A stretch of DNA of 64,000 nt from Acinetobacter halotolerans (GTDB taxonomy: Bacteria; Pseudomonadota; Gammaproteobacteria; Pseudomonadales; Moraxellaceae), in the NCBI RefSeq assembly GCF_004208515.1, contig NZ_SGIM01000004.1, forward strand, positions 124,001-188,000, written 5' to 3'. The position numbers were made by a program, and so were the translations under genes. The notes beneath the pieces were generated by a model. That model was not told where the DNA came from and did not search any database. It saw only the letters and a list, made by a program, of their open reading frames with translations. Below, piece after piece: positions 30,694-40,128 of this stretch. Positions within the stretch are counted from its first letter, which is position 1; every line of letters begins with the position of its first letter.

Positions 30694-32706
30694 ATGTCCA
30701 AGAAAATAGCTCGTCAGTCGGTACTCGCAGTCTCTGTTTTAAGTAGTATGTTGACGTTTGCATATGCAGCAGAAACTCAAACAAAGAAAGATGCGATGCA
30801 ATTAGACACAATTGTCGTCACTGCGAGCGGGTTCGAGCAGGACATTAAAAAGGCAGCCGCGTCAATTTCCGTTCTCACACAAGAAGAAATCAATAAGAAA
30901 GCATATCGTGATGTGACAGATGCACTAAAAGATGTACCAGGCGTTGTTGTAACTGGCGGTGGTAGCTCAAGCGATATTAGTATTCGTGGTATGGGCAGTG
31001 CTTATACGGTGATCATGGTCGATGGGAAAAAAATAAATACCCGTTCAGTTCGACCAAATAGCGATAACTCAGGGATTGAACAAGGTTGGTTACCGAATAT
31101 TGGTGCAATCGAACGCATTGAAGTGATTCGTGGTCCAATGTCTGGATTGTATGGTTCAGATGCAATGGGGGGGGTAATTAACATCATTACCAAAAAAAAT
31201 GCCACGGAATGGACGGGATCAATCAAACTTGATACCACACTACAAGAGAACTCAAACTCAGGTAACTTATATCAGTCAAATGCATATATTTCAGGGCCGT
31301 TGATTGCCAATCTTTTATCATTTAAAGCCAATGGTTTATTTTCCCAACGTGATGAAGATGATATCTATGGTGGTTATAAGAAACAAAAAATGCGCGCAGG
31401 CGGTGCGGTATTTAGCTTAACACCGAATGATGATCACACCATTGATTTGGAATATCAACGCTCTATTCAAGCGCGTAATGCAACCGTGGGCAAAACGATT
31501 GAAAACAAACCAAATAAGCGCGGTGAGTATCCTACAGATTCATTCACTAATTATTACCGTACAGAATATAGCTTAACGCATCGCGGTCAAATTGGTGCTG
31601 TAGAAACAAATTCCTATATTCAGCGTGAAGAAAATGATAATCCATCACGCAATATGGAAGCGACCAACACCACATTTAATACAATCAATAAGGTAAATTT
31701 TGATCGTCATAGCCTTAGTTTTGGCGGCATGTATTTAAAAGAAGAATTAGATGATCAAGGTAACCAATTGAGTGTGGGTGGTGCAAAACCTATTTCACAT
31801 CTTGATCGTTATAGCTGGGCATTATTTGCTGAAAATGCGTGGAATATTGTTGATGACTTTACTTTAACCAGTTCAATTCGTTTGGATAAAGACGAAAAGT
31901 TTGGTGATCATTGGAGTCCAAAGGTTTATGGGGTTTGGGGCTTGAATGATAATTGGGTGATTAAAGGTGGTGTGTCGACGGGTTATAAAACACCAGCACT
32001 ACGTGCAACTGTTGCAGAATGGGGACAAGCTACAGGTGGAGGCCAAAGTAATGGCGTTATTGTCGGAAATCCTGATTTAAAACCTGAGAAAAGTGTGAAC
32101 TATGAAGTTTCATTTAACTGGGACAATCTCGATAATCTAAATGCAGGTTTAACAATTTTTAACAGCGAATTTAAAGATAAAATTACTGAAGTAAGAACGT
32201 GTCAGGGAGATGCTGGGTCACGTGGCTGTGATTGGTTGGGCGAGAAGTTCGATTTTGTCAGTCTGCGTGAAAATGTGGATAAAGCCAATATGCGTGGTGC
32301 TGAAATGACTTTTGGTTGGAAAGTTTTGCCAAATGTGAACTTACGTGCCAATTATACCTTTACCGATACAGAACAAAAAAGCGGGATAAATAAAGGCAAA
32401 CCGCTAAATGAAATGCCAAAACATATGTTTAATACCACCGCAGATTGGGAGATCAATGATCAGTTCTCAAGTTGGGGGCGAGTCAACTACCGCAGCAAAA
32501 CCTCTGATTATTTAAGCCGTACCGAGATGGCAAAGGGTAAACCTGCTTATACGATGGTTGATGTGGGATTGAACTATAAACCAACACGAAATATCGCCTT
32601 TGCGGCGGGTGTTTACAATCTGTTTGATAAAGAGATTGATACAGAGACTTATAATTATGTACTCGATGGTCGCCGTTACAATCTTGGCGTGACGTATAGC
32701 TTCTAA
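30694..32706 (+). CDS. TonB-dependent siderophore receptor
   Basis: A 670-residue outer-membrane receptor. Signal peptide 1-25 (FAYA cleavage), TonB box DTIVVTAS, plug (DALKDVPGVVVTGGGSSSDISIRGMGSAY; EVIRGPMSGLYGSDAMGGVINIITKK) and a 22-strand barrel ending in the aromatic YSF. The plug, with RPNSDNSGIEQGWLP, is close to the FepA/CirA/IrgA group for catecholate siderophores, and the length is like CirA (about 660). The substrate is inferred as an enterobactin-type or linear catechol siderophore. A Fur box precedes it; ribosome site AGGTGGG. Confidence 0.88.
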   Translation: MSKKIARQSVLAVSVLSSMLTFAYAAETQTKKDAMQLDTIVVTASGFEQDIKKAAASISVLTQEEINKKAYRDVTDALKDVPGVVVTGGGSSSDISIRGMGSAYTVIMVDGKKINTRSVRPNSDNSGIEQGWLPNIGAIERIEVIRGPMSGLYGSDAMGGVINIITKKNATEWTGSIKLDTTLQENSNSGNLYQSNAYISGPLIANLLSFKANGLFSQRDEDDIYGGYKKQKMRAGGAVFSLTPNDDHTIDLEYQRSIQARNATVGKTIENKPNKRGEYPTDSFTNYYRTEYSLTHRGQIGAVETNSYIQREENDNPSRNMEATNTTFNTINKVNFDRHSLSFGGMYLKEELDDQGNQLSVGGAKPISHLDRYSWALFAENAWNIVDDFTLTSSIRLDKDEKFGDHWSPKVYGVWGLNDNWVIKGGVSTGYKTPALRATVAEWGQATGGGQSNGVIVGNPDLKPEKSVNYEVSFNWDNLDNLNAGLTIFNSEFKDKITEVRTCQGDAGSRGCDWLGEKFDFVSLRENVDKANMRGAEMTFGWKVLPNVNLRANYTFTDTEQKSGINKGKPLNEMPKHMFNTTADWEINDQFSSWGRVNYRSKTSDYLSRTEMAKGKPAYTMVDVGLNYKPTRNIAFAAGVYNLFDKEIDTETYNYVLDGRRYNLGVTYSF

Positions 32707-32723
32707 GTTCGATATGGCGCAAA

Positions 32724-32750
32724 CAAGGCGCATTAAGCGCCTTGTTTTTT
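32724..32750. terminator. Bidirectional terminator
   Basis: CAAGGCGC/GCGCCTTG (32724-32731, 32737-32744) with loop ATTAA and six T. It serves the converging receptor gene and the 33743-32733 gene, whose last codons lie in it. Confidence 0.85.
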
Positions 32751-33743
32751 GAATATTTCAGTCACATGTTCTGAATAATAAAACTTTTCCAAATATGCAC
32801 GAGCACGTTGTCTCAAATAACCCGTTTGAATGACGTGTCCTAAGATAGGCGCTAATAAGTTGCTTAATTCATTTTCAATTAAATTTTCGTCAATATTTAG
32901 ATCACGTAATAACAGATCAAAAGTCCGTTCTTGGTTGCGTGCATACCATGCATAAACACCATCATGAACTTGTTGTTTTAAATAATCTGTTTGACGAATA
33001 TGCTCCCAAATATCATGTCCCATGCCGACCGTTTTAGGTAAATCCTGTACTTCGACATAATTCCGCAATACCGATAAAGGCATGACTTTAATTTTATGCC
33101 AAAGATTGGCTTGAAAATGATAGAGCTTATCATCGTTAAAATGTTGATTTAAAACGCGCTCGCTCATTTGGCTGATTTTTAAAATATTTTTCTGCAAATA
33201 GTGACCAATGGTTTCATTGAGATTAGAGTCCGTCACTGTTTCCAAAACCGATTTGCCCATTTTCATAAAATGCCCGACACCTGGAACACGTTTAGACATC
33301 ACTGAATTATCTAAATAGTCTTGAATCGAGTGTTGAATCAGTTGCGTAATCAGTGCAGAAAAAGCAGGATTATTGACTATGGTTCGAATCAGACGTTGGC
33401 GATGACCACTTTTACTAGCAACGTATTGTGCAATCGAATCGATGGTTAATACAGGAATAACTTCTTCGATGGTTGTTTGATCATTGAGCGGATGGATGAG
33501 CGCGAAACGGATGTGCTCAGTAATTTGCTCAACTAAAAATGAGCTTGCAGGAGTTGCTAAAATTTGTTTTTCAAGCAGTTCAAAAATCTGCGGAAAGGAC
33601 CAAATATGCTGGAGTTGTTGTAAACGTAAACAATGATAGAACTGTTTAAACTCATGCTGAATCGTTTCTGTTTGTGCAAACTCCTGATCAAGGAAATCAA
33701 GTTGCGCATCGATCAGTTGTTCTATCATTGGATGTTTAGACAT
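32733..33743 (-). CDS. Conserved hypothetical helical protein (336 aa)
   Basis: A soluble, almost all-helical protein without signal peptide or membrane segment. It has many short amphipathic helices and phrases such as GVGHFMKMGKSVLETVTDSNLNETIGHYLQKN and GMGHDIWEHIRQTDYLKQQVHDGVYAWY. I do not recognise a family. It lies between the receptor and the lipase-like gene and is transcribed with or just after the latter (25-base gap), so the two may form one unit. Confidence 0.7.
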   Translation of the reverse strand: MSKHPMIEQLIDAQLDFLDQEFAQTETIQHEFKQFYHCLRLQQLQHIWSFPQIFELLEKQILATPASSFLVEQITEHIRFALIHPLNDQTTIEEVIPVLTIDSIAQYVASKSGHRQRLIRTIVNNPAFSALITQLIQHSIQDYLDNSVMSKRVPGVGHFMKMGKSVLETVTDSNLNETIGHYLQKNILKISQMSERVLNQHFNDDKLYHFQANLWHKIKVMPLSVLRNYVEVQDLPKTVGMGHDIWEHIRQTDYLKQQVHDGVYAWYARNQERTFDLLLRDLNIDENLIENELSNLLAPILGHVIQTGYLRQRARAYLEKFYYSEHVTEIFKKQGA

Positions 33744-33768
33744 AAAATTTCAAATCACTTATTTAAAT

Positions 33769-34779
33769 TTATGGCGACGGGGCAGTTGCAGGTTTCGCTG
33801 TTTGAATCTTGTTCAAGAAAGGCAAATATTGCTGCACCACCAATTGATCTGCTTCTAACATCGGCATGTGACCGACTTTATCCAAAATCACAGGAGGTTG
33901 GGCATTTTTCAATAGTGATTTGAGTTCAGATGCAACTTCTACATTGATGATCTTATCTTGTTTTCCCCACAGAATTAGGGTGGGTGCATCGATCGCTCTG
34001 GTTAACAAAGCAAATGAATCAGGCGTATACAATTTATTCAGCGCAATTACCTGTTCAATCATTTTCTTGGTTTGCTCGACTTGCCCAATCATCATTTGCT
34101 CTTGGGCTTGCGCAATTTCTTTTGGAATAAAAGGCGGAGCATACATGGCTTGTTGCATGAGGAAGTTAAAATCACCTTTTTTACTCACCACCATATTTCT
34201 AATTTGATTTGGATCTTTTAAATAAGGTGTTGTTGCTGTCCGATACACACCAGCTGCATTGACTAAGAATAAGCTCTTGGTCTCAAATGAATATTGGCCT
34301 GCGTAGAGCATAGCGACAGAACCACCCAATGAATGACCAGCGATATGTGCTGGACCTGTGAGGTTCGCTGCTTCAATAAAACGGCGTAATTTTTCGGTGA
34401 CATTCGGAACTGAATAATCAAATTCTTTCGGAACTTGGGTTTCACCACTGGCAGGTAGGTCTGGAATAATGACATGATAATTTGCGGTCAACGCCTGTGC
34501 AACTCGATTCCAGTTGTCTCGACTGCCTGCTAAACCATGAATTAAAACGATGATTGGTTTCCCTGCTTGACCGCCTTCGCTATAAGACCATGTGATATCG
34601 CCTACTTTTAATGTTTTGCTTTGCAGGCCAGCCCATGCTCGTTCTTGTTGTAATAAATTTTGAAAACTCATCTCAATTTCAGCAGCTTGAGTTGTGCTTA
34701 TTGCAACTGCTGATAGGCTGCAAGCCAGTAAGGCGGCAGTGAATGTCTTACGCAATGGCACCGAAAATAGGATATTCAT
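33769..34779 (-). CDS. Alpha/beta hydrolase, exported lipase-like
   Basis: A 336-residue protein with a signal peptide (residues 1-32, ending TTQAAE). It has an alpha/beta hydrolase fold: oxyanion-hole VLIHGLAGSRDNW, nucleophile elbow AGHSLGGS, acid in LILWGKQDKI and the histidine in VGHMPMLE. It resembles Psychrobacter/Acinetobacter Lip1-type esterases that act on short to medium acyl esters. Likely periplasmic or secreted. A 236-base gap with no recognised site separates it from the divergent carbonic anhydrase. Confidence 0.85.
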   Translation of the reverse strand: MNILFSVPLRKTFTAALLACSLSAVAISTTQAAEIEMSFQNLLQQERAWAGLQSKTLKVGDITWSYSEGGQAGKPIIVLIHGLAGSRDNWNRVAQALTANYHVIIPDLPASGETQVPKEFDYSVPNVTEKLRRFIEAANLTGPAHIAGHSLGGSVAMLYAGQYSFETKSLFLVNAAGVYRTATTPYLKDPNQIRNMVVSKKGDFNFLMQQAMYAPPFIPKEIAQAQEQMMIGQVEQTKKMIEQVIALNKLYTPDSFALLTRAIDAPTLILWGKQDKIINVEVASELKSLLKNAQPPVILDKVGHMPMLEADQLVVQQYLPFLNKIQTAKPATAPSP

Positions 34780-35016
34780 CTTTGCTCAGTCCTTGATCTA
34801 TTCTTAAATCAATTGATTATTGAGGATGTTACTCGGGGAGTCATTTGCATAATCTACAGATGTATGGAAATTCTTGCCAATGAAATCATCATTTATCGGT
34901 CATTTTTATGATCAAAGGCGTGTCCTTTGTTCGATGAGTTTCTATTTTGGTCAGTGACTTTCAACCTTACGCAGATTAAACTCTTTTCTCATGTTAATCA
35001 TAGATGGATTGTACGC

Positions 35017-35631
35017 ATGCTCACTGCCAAAGAAACTCTAGAACGTTTAAAAGCTGGTAATGCTCGTTTTGTGAAAGGGGAAGCAACCCAACAGAAATTG
35101 CTCACGCACCAAGAGCGCGCCGAGATGGCTAGTGAACAAAATCCTTTTGCGATTATTTTAGGTTGTTCAGATTCGCGCGTGCCTGCTGAAATGGTGTTTG
35201 ATCAGGGCTTAGGTGATTTATTTGTAATACGTGTAGCAGGCAATATTGTTGCACCGTCGCAAGTGGGCAGCGTCGAGTTTGCCGCTGAACGATATGATTG
35301 TGCAGTGGTTGTTGTTTTAGGGCATAGTCATTGTGGTGCGATCCAAGCAACAATTGATACGCTAAAGAATCCAGATCAACCGCCATCATCAAATCTGATG
35401 TCAATTGTGAATCGTGTACGTCCTTCGGTAGAAATTTTGATGCAAACTGAATTAAAAGATGATTTGAAAAAGTTATCTGCCCATGCAGTTCGTTCTAATG
35501 TTTTCGCATCGGTGAATCAGTTACGTCATGGTTCAAGTGTGTTGGAAAGTTTAATTGAGAAAGGCAAGATGATCGTTGTTGGGGCAGAGTATTCGCTTGA
35601 AACGGGTGAAGTGACGTTCTTTGATTTTTAA
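35017..35631 (+). CDS. Beta-class carbonic anhydrase
   Basis: A 204-residue protein from ATG 35017 (MLTAKETLERLKAGNARFVKG); an upstream in-frame start at 34927 gives an atypical N-terminus. Zinc ligands C50 (in GCSDSR), H103 and C106 (in GHSHCG), with the D52-R54 dyad, are all present. It interconverts carbon dioxide and bicarbonate, supplying bicarbonate for carboxylases and pH control. Confidence 0.92.
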   Translation: MLTAKETLERLKAGNARFVKGEATQQKLLTHQERAEMASEQNPFAIILGCSDSRVPAEMVFDQGLGDLFVIRVAGNIVAPSQVGSVEFAAERYDCAVVVVLGHSHCGAIQATIDTLKNPDQPPSSNLMSIVNRVRPSVEILMQTELKDDLKKLSAHAVRSNVFASVNQLRHGSSVLESLIEKGKMIVVGAEYSLETGEVTFFDF

Positions 35632-35643
35632 AATAATATAAAT

Positions 35644-35672
35644 GGCTAACTTTCAAGTTAGCCACTTTTCTA
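35644..35672 (+). terminator. Terminator after carbonic anhydrase
   Basis: GGCTAACTT/AAGTTAGCC perfect 9-bp stem (35644-35663) with a short loop, followed by CACTTTTCT, a moderate T-run. Confidence 0.65.
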
Positions 35673-35719
35673 TTTAGGTTGTTTTTCACGCTGTTCATCA
35701 AAGCAGTGGTGGTGATGTT

Positions 35720-36157
35720 ATGAATATTAAACCAGCATCAGAAGCTTCACTCAAAGATTGGTTAAAACTAAGAATAAAGCTTTGGAATGATCTTGAAGAA
35801 TCACATTTGCAAGAGATGCATCAGTTATTGGCTGAAAAGCATGCATTACAATTATTAGCCTATTCTGATGATCACGCGGTTGCGATGCTAGAAGCATCTA
35901 TTCGGTATGAATATGTAAACGGGACAGAGACTTCTCCCGTAGCATTTCTAGAAGGCATTTATGTACTTCCAGAATATCGTCGCTTAGGTATAGCAACTTT
36001 ACTTGTTCGTCAGGTTGAGGCGTGGGCAAAACAATTTTCTTGTACTGAGTTTGCATCTGATGCAGCATTGGACAATGTCATCAGTCATGAAATGCATCGT
36101 GCATTGGGTTTTCAAGAAACTGAAAGAGTTGTTTATTTTATTAAAAAAATAGATTAA
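35720..36157 (+). CDS. aac(6'): Aminoglycoside 6'-N-acetyltransferase, AAC(6')-I family
   Basis: A 145-residue GNAT enzyme. The stretch AMLEASIRYEYVNGTETSPVAFLEGIYVLPEYRRLGIATLLVRQVE, then AWAKQFSCTEFASDAALDN, HRALGFQETERVVYF, is nearly that of the chromosomal AAC(6')-Ig/-Ij/-Ik enzymes of Acinetobacter. The acetyl-CoA loop is RRLGIA. It acetylates the 6'-amino group of amikacin, tobramycin and kanamycin. The chromosomal setting without mobile elements suggests an intrinsic species gene. The exact allele cannot be given without comparison. GGTGGTGA (35710-35717) is a good ribosome site. Confidence 0.9.
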   Translation: MNIKPASEASLKDWLKLRIKLWNDLEESHLQEMHQLLAEKHALQLLAYSDDHAVAMLEASIRYEYVNGTETSPVAFLEGIYVLPEYRRLGIATLLVRQVEAWAKQFSCTEFASDAALDNVISHEMHRALGFQETERVVYFIKKID

Positions 36158-36178
36158 TCAAACTTAGGGCACAACGTT

Positions 36179-36781
36179 TTACAGCGCCCCTCGAATATAC
36201 GGATAAGCCAAGTTAAGCATAATCGATTGTGCTTTGGCATTTGGGTGAACCTGATCATTTTGCATTAAACTTTTATTACCTGCGACACCTTCTAAAAAGA
36301 AGGGCAGTAACTTAATGCGATATTGCTGGCTTACAACTTTATAATTATTTTCAAAAGCGGTGCTATATGCCGTTCCATAATTTGGTGGTATTTTCATACC
36401 AAACAGTAAAACATTGGCCTTTTGTTTCTGACTGAGTTGTACCAACTGAGCTAAATTTTTTTGAATCATTTGTGGTGGTTGCCCACGTAATCCATCATTT
36501 CCCCCCAGCTCAATGACCACAATTTCAGGTTTATAGGTCTGCAATAGTTTCGGTAATCTTGCCAGCGCGCCACTGGTGGTTTCTCCACTGACACTTGCAT
36601 TGACCACCTTGTGCTGTTTCGGATACTGTTGGTCTAAACGTTGTTGTAATAGGTGAACCCAACCTTGTTTGGCATCAATACCATAACCTGCACTCAGGCT
36701 ATCACCCAATATCAAAATCGTCTTTGCCGAAACCAGTGTTGGTAATAAACATATCAGTAGTGTGGCAAGCAGTTTAGACAT
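36179..36781 (-). CDS. tesA: Lysophospholipase/acyl-CoA thioesterase TesA-like
   Basis: A 200-residue SGNH hydrolase from ATG 36781 with signal peptide (MSKLLATLLICLLPTLVSA). Block I ILGDSLSAGYGI (nucleophile Ser in GDSL), block III ELGGNDGLRG and block V DQVHPNAKAQ (Asp, His) complete the triad. It hydrolyses fatty acyl thioesters, arylesters and lysophospholipids in the periplasm. It diverges from the YbbA-like ABC gene, the same arrangement as tesA/ybbA in E. coli. Confidence 0.9.
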   Translation of the reverse strand: MSKLLATLLICLLPTLVSAKTILILGDSLSAGYGIDAKQGWVHLLQQRLDQQYPKQHKVVNASVSGETTSGALARLPKLLQTYKPEIVVIELGGNDGLRGQPPQMIQKNLAQLVQLSQKQKANVLLFGMKIPPNYGTAYSTAFENNYKVVSQQYRIKLLPFFLEGVAGNKSLMQNDQVHPNAKAQSIMLNLAYPYIRGAL

Positions 36782-36845
36782 AGATAAGATCACTTTAGGT
36801 GTTTGCATAACCGTTAAAAATTTGTTCTACAGGATACCTAACATC

Positions 36846-37565
36846 ATGCCACAACCGATTATTTCTGCCCGAAAAGTTACACAAAATATTCAAATTAATC
36901 AGCAAACTCTAACCATTTTAAAAGAGATTGATTTAGATATTTTTGAGGGAGAGCAAATTGCGATTACAGGTCGGTCAGGTTCAGGAAAATCCACGCTCTT
37001 GGGGATTTTAGCCACCTTGGATAGACCAAGTTTGGGAGAGTTATGGGTCTGTGAACAAGCGGTACATGCTTTAACTGAAGAGCAACGTGCACAGGTTCGA
37101 TTAGAAAATATTGGTTTTGTTTTTCAGTCTTTTCAGCTTCTACCTCAGCTCAGTGCTTTAGAAAATGTCATGCTGCCATTACGTTTACAACCAGATTTTA
37201 ATTTTAAACATGCAGAACAAAAAGCATTAGCTTGGTTAGAGCGTGTGGGCTTGATTCGTCAGGCACAACAAACGCCCAAAGTTTTGTCTGGTGGTGAACA
37301 ACAACGCGTGGCCATCGCCCGTGCATTGATTGCTGAACCCAAAATTATTTTCGCAGATGAACCGACAGGAAATTTGGATGGGCAAACGGCAGAAGAGATT
37401 GAGCAACTTTTATTTGATTTAAATAAAGAACTTGGCACAACTTTAGTGCTGGTGACGCATGATCAAAATTTAGCTGCATTATGTCAACGTCATGTCAGAC
37501 TTGTGGATGGTCAAATTCAAGAAATCATCAAAGCTGAAGATGAGAGCGCCGAGGAAAGGGTATGA
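36846..37565 (+). CDS. ybbA: ABC transporter ATP-binding protein, YbbA type
   Basis: A 239-residue LolD/MacB-like ATPase from ATG 36846. Walker A GRSGSGKST, Q-loop VFQSFQLLPQ, signature LSGGEQQRVA, Walker B IIFADEPTGNLD and H-loop VTHD are complete. Its stop overlaps the permease gene by 4 bases. With YbbP it forms a mechanotransmission-type ABC exporter linked to TesA; the substrate is unknown. Confidence 0.9.
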   Translation: MPQPIISARKVTQNIQINQQTLTILKEIDLDIFEGEQIAITGRSGSGKSTLLGILATLDRPSLGELWVCEQAVHALTEEQRAQVRLENIGFVFQSFQLLPQLSALENVMLPLRLQPDFNFKHAEQKALAWLERVGLIRQAQQTPKVLSGGEQQRVAIARALIAEPKIIFADEPTGNLDGQTAEEIEQLLFDLNKELGTTLVLVTHDQNLAALCQRHVRLVDGQIQEIIKAEDESAEERV

Positions 37566-40048
37566 ATTCGATTGTAAAACCCTTACTGCTACAAAGTTTT
37601 CGTACAGGTGGATTGTATTTATTGATTATTGCGCTCTCCCTCGCGATTAGCGCAACCACAGCTTTAAAATTTAGCAATACTCAAGTCCAAAATGCCGTGA
37701 CCTTGCAAGCAGCGGAAATGCTCGGTGCAGATCTAGTTCTATCAGATCAAGAACCGATTCAGTCTAACTGGCTGCAACACGCCGAAAAACTGAACTTGCA
37801 ACAGGCCTTTGTGACCATATTTGGATCAATGGCACATACCCAAGATCAGTTTGTGATGGTCAATGTCAAAGCTGTAGATGACAGCTTCCCCTTACGTGGG
37901 AAACTAGAGATTTCACCTCAAGCTAAATCCATTCAACCTGGGCAAGTCTGGTTAAGTCCAAGAGCAATGGATTTATTGCATGCCAAGTTAGGTGATCAGA
38001 TTGCCATTGCGGATGGTGAATTTACGGTTACAGGCGTGATTGAGCATGATTCAAATCAAGAACTTGGTTTTTCAGGTTTTTCGCCCACGGTGATTATTCA
38101 TCGTGCAGATATTGCAAAAACCAATGCCGTGCAAATTGGCAGCCGTATTGAATATCGGTTGTTAATGGCAGGTTTGCCTGAACAAGTGAATGCCTTTCAA
38201 CAGATATTTAAACAAGACACTGGTCATGAGCAGCCTTTAGATCAGGCAGTTGATCAACAGATTGAAAATACTGAACAAACATCATTAAAGCTACGAGATG
38301 CCAGCCAATCTAATACTCGGTTAATGAAACCAATTGAAAATCTGGATACTTTTCTACAGCTCGCCAATTTATTGACGATTCTACTTTGTGGTATTGCAAT
38401 TGCTCTGACCAGTCAACGTTATGTACAACAAAACCAAGATCACATTGCTTTGATGCGCTGTTTGGGCGCAAGTAAAAGGCAAATTCTAGTTGGGTATATG
38501 CTATTGCTTGGTATCGTCAGTGCGTTGTCGATCGTGATTGGTAGTTTGATGGGGATCGCTTTGGGCTATGGGCTATTGCAATTGATGCTACAGCTGATTC
38601 CCCAATTACAACTCAGCTTTGCAATGAGTGATTTACTCATGGCATTGCCGATTGCGATTTTTACCAGTGTGATGGTGCTGATTGGTTTTATCTTGCCGAG
38701 TATTTGGGAGTTACTGAATACACCACCCATTCGAGTCATACGCCAACAAGTGCGCTCGCGAAAATCTCATATTGCGATGTTTGCTGTTGGGGTTGCCAGT
38801 CTGGTGATTTTTAGTTTGGTATTGAGTGATAATATTCAGTTAAGTTTGTTGGTGTTAAGCGCGATTTTAGCCCTTTGTGCCGTGCTCTATGCTGTGATTT
38901 GGTTATTACTGAAAGCAATTAAACAACTCAAACACCCATTATCAGCTTATGTTCGTATCCCGCATCAAACTGCATTACAGATTACGGCTTTGGCTTTAGG
39001 TTTGAGTTTGATTACGGTACTGAGTGTTTTAAGAACCGATCTACTTGAACGTTGGCAGCAACAGCTACCAGAAGGGACCCCCAATCAATTTGTCTATGGG
39101 TTACCTCCTTTTGATATGCCACAACTCAAACAACAACTTGAACAAAATCAATGGCAATCAACGCCGCTTTATCCCAATATTCGTGGGCGTTTAATTGCGA
39201 AGAATGGTGAAGCATTTGCACCTGAATTGATTCAGCAAAATAACTCGTTACGCCGTGAGCTAAACTTGACTCAATCAGCACATTTTCCGACTGACAATGT
39301 CATTACAAAGGGGGCGAAAGAATTTAGTCAAGTTGCTCAAGTTTCAGTGGAAGAAAAGTTAGCTAATGAGCTTGATATTCATATCGGTGATCAACTCAGT
39401 TTTAGTCTGCCAGAGGGAACGTTACAAGCGACGGTGATTAATTTACGTGCAGTGGAATGGGAAAGCTTTAGTCCAAACTTCTTCTTTATTTTTTCTCCAG
39501 AAACGATGGATGAAAATGCAGGCAGCTACTTAGGAAGCTTTTATGTACCGCCTGCTGAACAAGCAAAAATGGTGCAACTGATTCAACAATTCTCCAATAC
39601 GGTATTTATTGATGTTGGGCGGATTTTGGATGAAGTGAAGCGTTTAATGAATGTGTTGGTTCAGATCGTGACTGTACTGGCGATGCTGGTTGGGTTATCA
39701 GGTATCTTGGTGCTGATCGCCTGTTTGAATGTGTTGATGGATGAGCGCCGTAAAGAGGTGGCATTATTACGTTCTTTTGGTATCGCCAAAAATAAATTAA
39801 AACGAATGCTGAGTTTGGAAATCGGTTTTATTGGATTATTGGCGGGTATCGTCGCATGTCTTTTTGCTGAGGTGATCAGTGCAATTGCCAGTCACAAGAT
39901 GCAAATGGCCGTGCAATGGCATCCTGAAATCTGGTTGATTTTACCGTTAACGATGATGTTGATTTGTACTTTGATTGGTCGTTATCGTCTCAGCTATTTA
40001 TGTGATATTCCACCATTGCAGAGCTTGAGGGAAATCAACCAATCTTAA
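37562..40048 (+). CDS. ybbP: FtsX-family permease, YbbP type
   Basis: An 828-residue membrane protein with the ten-helix, two-FtsX plan of YbbP: an N-terminal helix (residues 15-35), a large periplasmic region, three helices (about 265-390), further helices near 405-450 and 475, a second periplasmic domain and a final FtsX block (LVQIVTVLAMLVGLSGILVLIACLNVLMDERRKEVALLRSFGI). Partner of the preceding ATPase. Possibly moves lipids or lipid-linked molecules in the envelope. Confidence 0.88.
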   Translation: MNSIVKPLLLQSFRTGGLYLLIIALSLAISATTALKFSNTQVQNAVTLQAAEMLGADLVLSDQEPIQSNWLQHAEKLNLQQAFVTIFGSMAHTQDQFVMVNVKAVDDSFPLRGKLEISPQAKSIQPGQVWLSPRAMDLLHAKLGDQIAIADGEFTVTGVIEHDSNQELGFSGFSPTVIIHRADIAKTNAVQIGSRIEYRLLMAGLPEQVNAFQQIFKQDTGHEQPLDQAVDQQIENTEQTSLKLRDASQSNTRLMKPIENLDTFLQLANLLTILLCGIAIALTSQRYVQQNQDHIALMRCLGASKRQILVGYMLLLGIVSALSIVIGSLMGIALGYGLLQLMLQLIPQLQLSFAMSDLLMALPIAIFTSVMVLIGFILPSIWELLNTPPIRVIRQQVRSRKSHIAMFAVGVASLVIFSLVLSDNIQLSLLVLSAILALCAVLYAVIWLLLKAIKQLKHPLSAYVRIPHQTALQITALALGLSLITVLSVLRTDLLERWQQQLPEGTPNQFVYGLPPFDMPQLKQQLEQNQWQSTPLYPNIRGRLIAKNGEAFAPELIQQNNSLRRELNLTQSAHFPTDNVITKGAKEFSQVAQVSVEEKLANELDIHIGDQLSFSLPEGTLQATVINLRAVEWESFSPNFFFIFSPETMDENAGSYLGSFYVPPAEQAKMVQLIQQFSNTVFIDVGRILDEVKRLMNVLVQIVTVLAMLVGLSGILVLIACLNVLMDERRKEVALLRSFGIAKNKLKRMLSLEIGFIGLLAGIVACLFAEVISAIASHKMQMAVQWHPEIWLILPLTMMLICTLIGRYRLSYLCDIPPLQSLREINQS

Positions 40049-40128
40049 AAATTATGTAATGATTTAGATGCAAGATATTCTGTTATTTTGCATCTAAATC
40101 CTAATATGCTTTAAAAAACTTCGTTTGA

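Noticed and set aside
34780..35016. Regulatory element in the divergent gap between lipase and carbonic anhydrase
   Set aside because: Only a short AT palindrome (ATCAATTGAT) was seen; not enough to propose a site.
36762..36845. Longer start for the YbbA-like ATPase
   Set aside because: The extra 28 residues overlap the divergent tesA start and do not resemble the family N-terminus.
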